A stretch of 64,000 bases of DNA from Apostichopus japonicus (taxonomy: Eukaryota; Echinodermata; Holothuroidea; Aspidochirotida; Stichopodidae). Every line of letters begins with the position of its first letter. The first letter of the stretch is position 1. Made by a program: the position numbers and the translations under genes. Shown here one piece after another: positions 48,879 through 61,425 of this stretch. A model generated the notes under the pieces. The model was not told where the DNA came from. It did no database searches and worked only from the letters and a program-made list of their open reading frames with translations. Location: contig NC_092577.1 of assembly GCF_037975245.1 (NCBI RefSeq), forward strand, positions 7,843,001-7,907,000, read 5' to 3'.

Positions 48879-49431
48879 GTAGACTCATCTACAGAGGTTC
48901 ACTTCGTTTTCTATTGTATAATCGTGGTCTGCTTCATAGTAGAACTTACTGTTGCCATTGTTGTGGCCAGTTACAGTTGCTGTGCTGGAGAGGCAATCCA
49001 AACTACTATAAGTAAACTCCACCACAACGCATGTCCCTCGCCTAAATTCCACGTCGATCCCCTCATATTGACTTCACAAAAGTACTTTAGGAATAGTTTG
49101 TAATATTAATCTAGCTAAGGAGATATGAATAAAGTATGCCCAGCCATCACAAAACATAAGTTGTTGTTCATGAGTGGTTCTTTTGTCTTCCAAATCCTCC
49201 TTGATCTTCTCCTACTCTTACATAATATATTTTCTTATTCAACAGGTTTATTACCCAGCAAAGATTCTCTAGTCTCACGATAACTCAGCATCCATGAATC
49301 CATCCCATAACCCTGGTCAGGTTAGTCCAAAAATACAACGGCCTACACCATACAATGGAGACTCAAGCACATATGAACTCCCAGACGAAAATTCCGTGGC
49401 TCTGCCACTTTATGAACGTCATTTCCCCTAA
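48879..49431 (+). pseudogene. Decayed partial copy of the MS4A-like gene (exons 4-5)
   Basis: The segment 48557-50070 parallels 55325-56830. It holds an exon-4 copy (48879-49007, frame intact, [20 protein letters not shown]) and an exon-5 copy (49246-49431). The donor after exon 4 reads ATAAGT instead of GTAAGT, and the ninth codon of exon 5 is TAG (49270-49272) where the intact gene has GAG. Exons 1-3 are absent upstream. Two independent lesions and missing 5' exons mark it as a non-functional duplicate. The remaining codons differ by many replacement changes, consistent with loss of constraint. Confidence 0.82.
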
Positions 49432-50451
49432 TCTGAATTCCAGTAGATCTCCCGGTTTTGTTTCTTGGGAACTGATACGGCGTTAAAAACTCACATTTGT
49501 ACACGAAAGATTCAATCCATTAGTCATTAAGCTTCAATATTAGGATTCACCATGAATTTTTGACTGTTGAAAATCAGATAAATAGGATATTATATTAACC
49601 AGTTACGTGAAATGAAAATTTTTACACTGTAATCGGCTATACGAGATTTCATTCGTCAACTTACATGAGCACAATACAGGTAATATGTTTGATGTCACCA
49701 TTTAAGCAATGAGTTACGTGTAACCAATGGTAACACGTTAAGTATTACGTGTAGCCACGTGTTGGGAGCGTGTTTTCTTGACGGATGGAAAATCCCGAAT
49801 AATTTGAAGAAGATGATGGTCGCCTTTTTAAATTTAGTGAATAACGTGAAGAAACATGTGAAAGAGCGCTGTTTCAATCAAGCTCGTCATTGATTTATGT
49901 CCATTAAGTTTAAGTATTATGTTATGGAACTTTGTTGTCGTTACCAAACTATTAAAACTGTACATATATGATGCGAACTGCATGCTTTATGAACATATGT
50001 GGTCCTACAGGTTACTTGGAGTTTCAATTGGTTCTAAAGAGTACTTTTTTTTATTATTTTGTATGCTTATCACTTTCGATTTATTTCTGAAGTACTTCCT
50101 TGTATGATAGTAGAAGTGAAGGGGTAGCATATTTATTTGCAGTGAGCTTGCACTTTTTTGAAACTGAGGATTAAAGTGAGAAACGCTTCAACTTAAATGT
50201 GTCGGAAATTTAACTGAGATCTCCCCTGTGAATTGCATGGTAACATTTCGCACGTAACACTATATTTCTTAAATGTTTGGAGACAAAATAATTTTAAAAA
50301 ATATTAAAAATTAAACAAATATATGTATATCATATCTCCAGAGCTATTCAATATGCTGACATGACGAAACATTCTGAATCTGACACATTGTCTGTTAGTT
50401 TTTGTTCCTGTCGTTTTTCTCCTCTCCTCTCATTTAATATGCATTATTTAG

Positions 50452-50712
50452 ATGCAGATAACTCATGGAGCTTCGTCATCTGTTCCGGGTGTGCAAGTGG
50501 AACCTCAAGTCACACCCAAAGGAAAGAAAGGTGCCCAAACGCGATTCATTACTGGTATAATTCAAGCTTTCATTGCTACGGTTCTTCTGATCTCTGGCAT
50601 GACAGTTGCATCGGTCCCAGGGTCTCCTCGCGATGACATTGATAAACAGGTGTGGCCTATATCAGTTGCAGCGGTAAGATCTATTTATCTATTTATTACA
50701 CACACACACACG

Positions 50713-50758
<46 letters not shown>

Positions 50759-50779
50759 AATATATATTTATATTTATAA

Positions 50780-50847
<68 letters not shown>

Positions 50848-53800
50848 CAATATCTATCAATATTTCGGTAACTTTTGTACAACCTCTAGTTCGTCTAAAA
50901 ACAATTGAAATCAGATGATAAGATCACACAGTAGCTCCTCAAGGTAAACACGAGGTACACCGGTTGAAATATTCAAACATCAGGAAGCATAAATATTCAT
51001 AATGGCTTCGAGGTGTTTACATGTCCGGACTAAGTAATCGCTCCATCTAACCTTTCTCAATGGCAGTCATAAAAAGGTGCAGAAATATAACATCAACCAT
51101 ACAACGATCTAAGTACAATGCGTTAATACAGTCTGCATGAGTACTTTATCTGTGGATAGCACATATCGTATATGTTCACTTACTTCAAGATAATGTTTAG
51201 TCGATTGTGTCAAAAAGTTCTTTTTGACAGTTAAGCTGATGAACTCTTTACTGGTATGTGAGTGCCTGCATTTGCATACATTTACATACAATAACAACAG
51301 TGATATATCCAAGTTTTGCGATGAGGTCAGCACAGTAATAATTCATGGTAATACATGCCAAACAGTGATTAAAGATAGGCTATTGTCATTATGTAATCTC
51401 TTTCCTTGATAGGCTGAGACCTATTGTACAACGGAGAAAGAACAAATGATGTGTATTTAATGTTTTAAATTAAAGTTTTATATGTTACTGAGTTCTGTAT
51501 CGTTCTTATTAAAGTCATACAGGTTAACTTTTATATTGGTTGTGGCATTTTCCAGTCTTAGTGATTGCCTTATAGTTGCTGGTATGGTAATATGATCATA
51601 CTTTGTATATAGTTTATGCCAATTAGAACGTTAAAGACAGCTTTTCTTATATTAAAAATCACGTTATTTAAACAAAGTAACTTGAATACTTATATCATGT
51701 GTATCCCTAACGTATGTTCTCCCTATTGTTTCATCCGACGTCAGGTCCTTATATTAAATGCCACGTTTGGAATCCTCAGCCGAAAGAATCACAAATTGGT
51801 AAGTTACAGAAATATATGTACGCTATGTATGTGGAGGCGCTTAAAAGTTTACCTTTGTCCAGCATCACGTTGTTTACATGAAATTCATAGGATTCGGTTG
51901 ATAAACATTTTATTGCACAAATATAATTGTTTTCAAGGTCAAACTTGTACATTAGTAGGACAAAGTGACAGTATGTTCCCTATACTTATATGTAAAGGTA
52001 TGAAAATATTTCTTATTCTGCAAATCTTTGTCGGGGTCAGACTCTTTATTTGTAAACCGATGTACAGGGATCTTGATACGGCAATAGCTTTATATCGACG
52101 TTCAAGTCTTCGCAAGGTAATAAAATGGCAAGAAACCAAAAAGAGGGGACTCTATGTGTCAGGTTTACCAAATGGTATATGTATTGATAGATTATCTTAC
52201 ACCCAACTAAGTATTTTATTTGTCATAAAATGACAAAGATAATCTCACTGCAATACATAAAATTAATGACCTCTTGTGCAAATTCAGACATTCAATTTTA
52301 CTGATGATACAATAACAAAAATAAAAAATAGTTGACAGTGTGTTATTCGTCACTATCCGTATATAGTTGCAACAGTAATGATCAAACTTACTGGTTTATA
52401 TATTAACGAGTGACCCGCTTACCTGTCTCCCCACAACATTAGCACCTCAACCTACCGTGTCTAGTATGCCCTGGTAATATTTTAGCACTGTACACCCTCA
52501 GTGACCGGTCCTATTCGGTCAATGTCCTTCCTTCTCATTCTACCAACCAAAGTGTTTATTCATGCGTTTTCGTAGTGGACTTTTATCTTTCGGAAACTGT
52601 CCGGAATACCTTGGATTTTTACCTAGAGATTCCTTATAGGATTTCTAGACGTTCTAACAGCCTATTACAATCTGATAAGTATCCTTTTCTTATAGGGAAG
52701 GGAGTTTGGGGGCTGTTTTTAGTGTGCAACTCTCGCCCATGCGTTCGTTTTTTTTTTAATTAGCGTAATGTTATTTTATCAGGTAGTAGTTCCGCGAAAC
52801 TACTTCGTTCGTTCGCCTTATTCCGCTCTGGAATCGCGGATAGGTGGTTTGTCATCTTGTGCACATGTTTTTTAGCTGTTATACTTCTCCTGAGGTGTTT
52901 TGCTTGTTTTCATGTACTTTCGTTACTTGTTCGCTTTTTAAGTGTTGGTTTTCTCTCTTGTAGCGTACCTTGTAAGCCGCGAGCTCCTATCTCGTACTAT
53001 CTTAGAAAGGCGGCTCGGTTAAGATGTTATATATAGTTGCAACAGTAACAACATGTTTGGCATATCATTTTGTTGCGTATATGCACACTTCACCAATTCT
53101 AGAATAATGCTATTCCAGTTGTCAAGTGTTCACAAGTTGCTTAAAGTGGCATATCACTAAAAGTAAAGCAACGTTTGTTTATTTGTTTCCCAATAATATT
53201 CCATATTCAAGTAACACTTCGCAAGATCGCAAATGGTGCTTACCATTCAGTATTCAGCGTAAATCAAGCTACCATAGTTGCCCAAAAGAGAAGAAATAAT
53301 TTGTGGCAATAACTTTCTGTTGAATTACTATTGAAAAAGTGTTCAATCTTTAGAACTTGTTAAACATTAAGTTACAATATAAACATATGATGCTCATATA
53401 AATTTGCATATTAATACAAGGCCTACATAAGGATATGTAATTTTGATTTTTACCTTCATTTTCATCCGGTACTTAATTGCATGCATGCCTGCACCATCTT
53501 TTACGAAAATGGGCGAGAGCACCATCCAACATACAACGTTCTTATTTTCACATTGAGGATTTGTGATGTAGTTACCTTATTTAACTTAAGTTCATTTCAT
53601 CAATGACAGTGAAGCTAATTATGTCTTTTCTCGATTTTTTATCTAAAGATTCGACTTTACTTGGCCTTTTCCATCTTTGCATGTGTGCTCATCGCAATTG
53701 CTGCTACGCCTGTCATAACGGCATTGTTATATTCCAGAAATCCATCTTATTACTACTATAATTCTGAACATGTGAGTAAAATGTTACCAGTTGATAATTA

Positions 53801-56168
53801 TGTACAAGACAATTAGCCAACTTTGTCTTTTAACCTCAGTTGATCACGTAACCTTCAGATTTTAACATTAATTAATGCGTTGGAAATATACAGATCATGA
53901 TGTCTCACATGTTACATGGGGGACTGAGATCAAACCTATGATTAAGACAGAAACATTTAAAAACAAATCAAGTTTTTGCATTACATATTTGATTTTATAA
54001 TAACTTTGTGTAAAAGTAAGAGGACCTGAAGTTCCGATCCTAGCAGGATCTTCTTCAGTTGCTGAATGACAAGTAACAGTAACAGAAGGGACAAATACAC
54101 GCACAGAATACAGACAGGTTAATGAGCACAGTGAATACAAAGATATAGATGTAGGAGGATTAGTAGAAATGGGATGGAGGGAAGAAAGAAACAAGCATGG
54201 GAACATGAGAGGTAAGAGAGAAACTGTAGAGGGACAAAGAGGGGATTGAGGGAAGATGGTAGGGAGTAAATGAGGGAAGGGCAAAGACAGAAAAGTTTAA
54301 GAGAAAACAAGTAGAAGAGAGCTACGAGAAGAGGGGTGATAAAGGGGGAAAACATGGTGCGATGGGAGGGGGGAGCAGAAGAAAGGTTAGTCATGTCCTT
54401 CTTGAATGTTGAGCTCATGATGTTGAAGGGTGCGACGGCGTTGCATCCCACAGTCTCTCTGATTCGTACTAGATCAGGACGGCTACCTAAAGATTCCATC
54501 CCCTGTAGGGACATGATATTTTGGTTTGGTTGGGAAGGTTGAAGGGTTCTCCAACCGGAGTGTCAGTCTTCCTGAGGTTGACGGTGGATATGTGTCCATA
54601 TAACCGCTTCATGATAGTGTAGAGTGGATGGTGGATGGAGCGTGAGGGTAGATCAGATAATTCACATTATAGGTTTTGCAAGTGCTGTGACCTTTAGTCT
54701 TGTGTGTGGACAATCTTTGAGCTCACAGCTTAAAAATTAGCAGGCAATTTAAGGCTTTCGGGAAATAAAGATTTAAAAAAAAAAAGTATTCAACTGCAAT
54801 ATCCAATATATTTTGTGTCCAACCCTCCAATATAAATTAAGAATTATAAGTTATTGGTCTATGAAACTAAATATTGGTTGTTTGTCACTCGTCTTGCTGA
54901 TTCAAAGGATCCAACCGAGTAATCAAGCAACGCTGAAGAGTGCTTCTCACACATAATTTGGGCCAGAAACATAATCCCTCCCTATCCCGCTTTCAAAAGC
55001 TGGGACCGTCCTATTCCCTTTTTCTACTACCATCTTGCCACATTAACGGTTACAAATAGCAAATACAGTTCCATATGAAAAACAAAGGAGATAGTGGTGT
55101 TTTCATAAGAAAGTATTTTAAGTAAGTGAAAATATAAACGGATGAGAGGGTTCATTGAGGTCAGGATTGTGTATCATAATGTGACTCTTATTGAACTCTT
55201 CAATAAATTAAGCTTTACGTAACCATTCTCGAACTGGGAATCTAAGTGACTACGCGCAAATAAAATTGACTATATATAGAGTGAGAGCAATTTTATGAAC
55301 AATGCCAACACTTTATTATAATCATTTTAGCCAGATAGCCCATGGCCTTGAGCTCACGTGACCGATGTACCCATATCTCAAATCATATTTAATATATATC
55401 TCAGAAGTAGAAGGTAATATGAAATTCAATCACGTAGATTTCTGACGAGAATCACTTACTCCGTTTTGGACTTTGAAGTGAGAAGGGTGTAGCCCTTTAT
55501 ATCAATTCACTGTCAGTGATTTCCTGACTCAGTGACTGGAGATGGTATCCTCTATTACACAAAGATGCTGTCTGGATTTATGGTTTTGTTTTATGTTTAT
55601 TATAGGTAGACTCATCTACAGAGGTTCACTTCGTTTTCTATTGTATAATCGTGGTCTGCTTCATAGTAGAACTTGCTGTTGCCATTGTTGTGGCTAGTTA
55701 CAGTTGCTGTGTTGGAGACGCAATCCAAACTATTGTAAGTACATTCCATCACAACGACTGTCCTTCTCTCGCCTAAATTCTACGTCGATCATCTCTTATG
55801 GACTGCACGAAAATACTTTTGGAATAGTTTGTAATATTAATCTAGCAAAGGAAATACAATATGAATAAAATATGCCCAACCATCACAAAACAGAAGTTGT
55901 TGTACCTGAGTGGTTCTGTGGTCTTCCAAATCCTCTTTGATCTTCTCCTACTCTTACATAATTTATTTTTCTTATTCAACAGGTTTATTACCCAGCAAAG
56001 ATTCTAGAGTCTCACGATAATTCAGCATCCATGAATCCATCCCATAACCCTGGTCAGGTTATTCCCAAAATACCACGGCCTACACCATACAATGGAGACT
56101 CAATCACATATGAACTCCCAAGCGAAACTTCCGTGGCTCTGCCACTTTATGAACGTCATATCCCCTAA
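50452..56168 (+). CDS. MS4A/CD20-like four-transmembrane protein, five exons
   Basis: Exons read by eye: 50452-50673, 51745-51798, 53649-53771, 55606-55734, 55983-56168, giving 237 residues. All have GT donors and AG acceptors and every junction is phase 0. Transmembrane segments fall at about residues 32-54 ([19 protein letters not shown]), 66-84 ([18 protein letters not shown]), 94-118 ([20 protein letters not shown]) and 141-168 ([20 protein letters not shown]). Loops are short, the N-tail is basic (KGKKG) and the C-tail is long with tyrosines. This layout, and phase-0 exons, match MS4A/TMEM176-type proteins; the missing large second loop with CCG argues against tetraspanins. The ATG follows directly on an AG acceptor, so an upstream 5' UTR exon is likely. 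Role in signalling or transport is unknown. Exon 2 is only 54 nt. Confidence 0.72.
50700..50842. repeat. (CA)n-(TA)n microsatellite in intron 1
   Basis: A CA run followed by a long TA run, 27 bp after the exon 1 donor of the MS4A-like gene. Reading frames across it are artefacts. Confidence 0.95.
52379..53029. mobile_element. 651-bp insertion-like block flanked by 19-bp repeats
   Basis: TATATAGTTGCAACAGTAA occurs exactly at 52360-52378 and 53030-53048. The block between them has a more even base composition than the surrounding intron, including GCCGCGAGCTCCTATCTCG near its end. A 19-bp target duplication would suit a retroposed sequence, but no poly-A tail or reverse transcriptase is seen. 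It lies in intron 2 of the MS4A-like gene. Confidence 0.45.
54005..54300 (-). repeat. Dispersed retroelement 3'-end-like repeat, copy B
   Basis: Minus strand: CTGAAGAAGATCCTGCTAGG then ATCGGAAC, with the same flanking text as copy A (AACCTGTCTGTATTCTGTGC). It sits in intron 3 of the MS4A-like gene, upstream of exon 4 as copy A is upstream of its exon-4 copy, so both may have come along in the gene duplication. Confidence 0.5.
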
Positions 56169-56734
56169 TCTGAATTCCAGTAGATCTCCCGGTTTTGCTT
56201 CTTGGGAACTGATACGGTCGCTTAAAACTCACATTTGTACACGAAAGGTTCAATCCATTAGTCATTTAGTTTCAATATTAGGATTCACCATGACTTTTAT
56301 ACTATTGTATTTCAGATAAACAGGATATTATATTAATCAGTTATGTGAAATGAACATTTTTACCCTGGAATTGGCTATGCGAGAGTTCATTCGCCAACTT
56401 AAATTAGCACAATACAAGTAATATGTTTGATGTCACCATTTAAGCAATGAGTTACGTGTAACCAATGATAACACGTTTGGTATTACGTGTAGCCACGTGT
56501 TGGGAGCGTGTTTTCTTGACGAATGAAACATCCCGACTATTCACCGCCGTCATGAAAGTATAAAGGTCAGTCAATCAACGCTTGTGAAGAAGATGATAGT
56601 CGCCGTTCGAAATTTAGTGAATAACGTAAAGAAACGTGAAAAATGAAAGAGTGCTGTCTAAATCACGCTCGTCGTTGATTTATGTCCATTAAGTTTAAGT
56701 ATTATGTTATGAAACTTTGTTTTGTTACCAAAAT

Positions 56735-56740
56735 AATAAA
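56735..56740 (+). terminator. Candidate polyadenylation signal, MS4A-like gene
   Basis: AATAAA lies about 570 nt after the stop codon of exon 5, in sequence conserved in the decayed copy. It would give a moderate 3' UTR. Other AATAAA sites exist further on, so choice is uncertain. Confidence 0.35.
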
Positions 56741-57510
56741 ACTGTACATATATGATGCGAAGTGCATGTTTTATGAACACTTGTAGTCCTTCAGGTTATT
56801 TGGAGTTTCAATTGGTTCTAAAGAGTACTTTTATTATTATATTGTATGGAATTGACATAAATTGCTGTAAGCAGCCATACTTTTCAGCAGTTTATTGTAT
56901 CTTGCCTTTTTTACATGATCTTAACTTTTCATACTGGTACCTGATAGGAATGTCGTCTTGGAAATCGAGAATCGAACCATCGTAATTGAAATAATGGTTA
57001 CCCAATATATGCATTTGCAAGTTAAACACCTTACCCGATTTGAGTAAACCAACCTTAAGTTGAGTGTCCGGTATCCTATAGCCTTTATTAACATCCGAAA
57101 AACGTACTAGAAAAGGGAAGTAGAATTTTTATCCTGAATATTGTTATTGGGGGAGGGGATGTACGGTTGAAAATTGTCGTTTAACAAATGTATATTAGTC
57201 ATAACTTTAACAAGGAAATGCAAGGAAGTTCGAAACAGTAACACAATGACTTAGCATTTGCATCCACAATCTCTAGATGAAAGCATATCACCTTTATGTT
57301 ATGAAACAACGTGCCAAAGAGTATGGTATTTTGCTGCAGTTTCATCATTACTTATTCCTCTGTCATACTAAGATTTGTTTTCAAATCATGTGGTGGTGGG
57401 GGGGGGGGGGGGGTGGCCGAATGTAATTGATAATTGTAGAAGTTCCACGATAGGATGGGGAATTAAATCCCATAACTGATTATCATTTTTTTTTCATGAT
57501 GTCTTTGCAG

Positions 57511-57540
57511 GCACTGCATTACACTAAGAACAAGAAATAA
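57511..57540 (+). CDS. Possible alternative last exon of the MS4A-like gene
   Basis: A strong acceptor TCATGATGTCTTTGCAG precedes ALHYTKNKK and TAA. Joined to exon 4 in phase 0 it would replace the long tyrosine-containing tail with nine residues. An AATAAA overlaps the stop codon. No transcript evidence. Confidence 0.3.
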   Translation, partial: ALHYTKNKK

Positions 57541-58539
57541 AGCAGCCTCAATAACTAGAAATAATTTTTGTTATTATTTATTTAGTGTATGATATATAGC
57601 TTCGTAATTGAATGATTGCAATAAACCTCAAAAGTAGTGATCAGTGAGAATATGACGAGAGAAATAACAAAATACGGGGGCTTCAATCATACTAGGTATT
57701 TTAATTTGGTACTCGAATATTCGGTTGGGGGGGGGGGTCGGAGGCAGAAGTAGGGAACAGCTATATTCATCGATATTTGATGGTCCGCTTAATGCTTAAT
57801 CCGACGATATTTCGGCTGTTTTTCGAATCTTTGAAATACCGATATGTTACATTAATATGATAATAATTAAACTACTTGAACTAGATTTTAAGAAATATCT
57901 GAAAGTTTGAGATAAAGCATCGTTTCGAATTTCTGACATTCAACGACGAAATTTCGACAAAGTTTTAGGAAAAGGTGATATTTTGATATTGAATAGTCAA
58001 ACATTTGATGATATAGTCTCAACACTTTTAAGTCTCAGGTATCCTAGTAACTAGTTAACTTGTAGTTCTTAGTCTAGAACATATGTTGGTCGGCTTACTA
58101 AACTATTAGTTCAGTAGCAGGATGGATAAAACAAATACCAGGAAGATTGAATTTAACATCAAGTTGCTATCAAGATGACGTGCATATTTCCTGAATATTA
58201 GATGATATGAGCTATAAAGCTGTTAATTGGTAATCAGATTTCTGCAATTAATTAACAAATTACCCATAATAAAGACACAATTTAGTTAAGCACTACAGAG
58301 CTAGAGCTATCACCACTAAAAGAGCATAACTAATGAACTATTTTCGTATTTGCTTGTTCGGTCAATGAACTTGTAGCATAAATAGGAAAAAAATAGATTA
58401 AGGTGGGCCTTTGGTTTAAATAATATATAGACGTTCCAAAATATCGCAAAACCTTAGTGTTCCTTAAAATAATATATAATTAAACTTCTCTCTTCTCATT
58501 CTTCCAGAAGATCTCCCGTGAGGTCCCTTACTCAAATTC
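57541..58539. other. Intergenic, no gene recognised
   Basis: AT-rich sequence with a G tract at about 57727-57737. No exon-like blocks. Confidence 0.5.
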
Positions 58540-61425
58540 CATATCTGGTTTTATATCTGGCTATATCTGGATAGATAAAGTTTGATATGGCCATATAGGC
58601 CAGATATATCTTGATGTAATTGTAATCCAGATATCCATATCAAGTTTGATATGGCCATATAAAGCCAGATATAACTGGATATAGAGTCAATCCATATACG
58701 CATATAAAGTTTGATATGGCCATATAAAGCCAGATAGATCTTGATATGATTGTAATCCAGATATCCATATCAAGTTTGATCTGGCCATATAAAGCCAGAT
58801 ATAACTGGATATAGCCTATAGTCAATCCAGATACGCATATAAAGTTTGATATGGCCATATAAAGCCAGATATATCTTGATATGATTGTAATCCAGATATC
58901 CATATCAAGTTTGATCTGGCCATATAAAGCCAGATATAACTGGATATAGCCTATAGTCAATCCAGATACGCATATAAAGTTTGATATGGCCATATAAAGC
59001 CAGATATATCTTGATATGATTGTAATCCAGATATCCATATCAAGTTTGATCTGGCCATATAAAGCCAGATAGATCTTGATATGATTGTAATCCAGATATC
59101 CATATCAAGTTTGATCTGGCCATATAAAGCCAGATATAACTGGATATAGCCTATAGTCAATCCAGATACGCATATAAAGTTTGATATGGCCATATAAAGC
59201 TAGATATATCTTGATATGATTGTAATCCAGATATCCATATCAAGTTTGATCTGGCCATATAAAGCCAGATATAACTGGATATAGCCTATAGTCAATCCAG
59301 ATACGCATATAAAGTTTGATATGGCCATATAAAGCCAGATATATCTTGATATGATTGTAATCCAGATATCCATATCAAGTTTGATCTGGACATATAAAGC
59401 CAGATATAACTGGATATAGAGTCAATCCATATACGCATATAAAGTTTGATATGGCCATATAAAGCCAGATATATCTTGGTATAATTGTATTCCAGATATC
59501 CATATCAAGTTTGATATGGCCATATAAAGCCAGATATATCTTGATATGATTGTAATCCAGATATCCATATCAAGTTTGATCTGGCCATATAGAGCCAGAC
59601 ATAACTGGATATAGCCTATAGTCAATCCAGATACGCATATAAAGTTTGATATGGCCATATAAAGCCAGATATATCTTGATATGATTGTAATCCAGATATC
59701 CATATCAAGTTTGATATGGCCATATAAAGCCAGATAGATCTTGATATGATTGTAATCCAGATACGCATATCAAGTTTGATCTGGCCATATAAAGCCAGAT
59801 ATAACTGGATATAGCCTATAGTCAATCCAGATACGCATATAAAGTTTGATATGGCCATATAAAGCCAGATATATCTTGATATGATTGTAATCCAGATATC
59901 CATATCAAGTTTGATCTGGACATATAAAGCCAGATATAACTGGATATAGAGTCAATCCATATACGCATATAAAGTTTGATATGGCCATATAAAGCCAGAT
60001 ATATCTTGGTATAATTGTATTCCAGATATCCATATCAAGTTTGATATGGCCATATAAAGCCAGATATATCTTGATATGATTGTAATCCAGATATCCATAT
60101 CAAGTTTGATCTGGCCATATAAAGCCAGATATAACTGGATATAGCCTATAGTCAATCCAGATACGCATATAAAGTTTGATATGGCCATATAAAGCCAGAT
60201 ATATCTTGATATGATTGTAATCCAGATATCCATATCAAGTTTGATCTGGACATATAAAGCCAGATATAACTGGATATAGAGTCAATCCATATACGCATAT
60301 AAAGTTTGATATGGCCATATAAAGCCAGATATATCTTGGTATAATTGTATTCCAGATATCCATATCAAGTTTGATATGGCCATATAAAGCCAGATATATC
60401 TTGGTATAATTGTATTCCAGATATCCATATCAAGTTTGATATGGCCATATAAAGACAGATATATATTGGTATAATTGTAATCCAGATATCCATATCAAGT
60501 TTGATATGGCCATATAAAGCCAGATATAACTTGGTATAATTGAATTCCAGATATCCATATCAAGTTTGATATGGCCATATAAAGCCAGATATATATTGGT
60601 ATAATTGTAATCCAGATATCCATATCAAGTTTGATATGGCCATATAAAGCCAGATATATCTTGATATAATTGTAATCCAGATATCCACATCTGGTTTGAT
60701 ATGGCCATATCAAGCCAGATATAACTGGATATAATTGTAATCCACATATCCATATCAAGTTTGATATGGCCATATAAAGCCAGATATAACTGGATATAGA
60801 GTCAATCCAGATACGCATATAAAGTTTGATATGGCCATATAAAGCCAGATATATCTTGGTATAATTGTAATCCAGATATCCATATCAAGTTTGATATGGC
60901 CATATAGAGCCAGATATAACTGGATAGAGAGTCAATCCTGATACGCAAATAAAGTTTGATATGGCCATAGAAAGCCAGATATAAATTGATATAATTGTAA
61001 TCCAGATATCCATATCAAGTTTGATATGGCCATATAAAGCCAGATATAACTGGATATAGAGTAAAGCCAGATATATCTTGATATAATTGTTAGCTAGATA
61101 TCCATATCAAGTTTGATATGGCCATATAAAGCCAGATATAACTTGATATAATTGTAAGCCAGATATGCATATAAAGTTTGATATGGCCATATAAAGCCAG
61201 ATATATCTGGATATATTTGTAATCCAGATATCCATAACAACTTTGATATGGCTATATAAAGCCAGATATAACTGGATATAGAGACAATCCAGATAGGCAT
61301 ATAAAATTTCATCTGGCCTAATAAAGATATAAAGCCAGATATAACTGGACATATAGTCTATCCAGATATGCAGATAAAGTTTTATCTAGCCATATATAGC
61401 GAGATATAACTGAATATACATTTAA
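58540..61425. repeat. About 66-bp satellite array with higher-order periods
   Basis: Some forty units of 65-70 bp alternate between two main types: one with CCATATAAAGCCAGATATAT and TTGATATGATTGTAATCC, another with AACTGGATATAGCCTATAG. Many carry CCATATCAAGTTTGATATGG, a 9-bp-arm dyad. A marker variant CTGGACATATAAAGCC starts at about 59386, 59916 and 60246, spacings of 530 and 330 bp, i.e. eight and five units. Reading frames inside are open only because the unit lacks stops on the minus strand. Confidence 0.93.

Noticed and set aside
51616-52233. 205-residue plus-strand frame
   Set aside because: It spans exon 2 of the MS4A-like gene (51745-51798) and runs through the GTAAGT donor into intron; the rest has no protein-like features.
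58640-61352. Several minus-strand frames of 70-130 residues (repeated ISGFIWPYQT-like text)
   Set aside because: They follow the satellite monomer; the frame is open only because the unit lacks stops. No start context or family resemblance.
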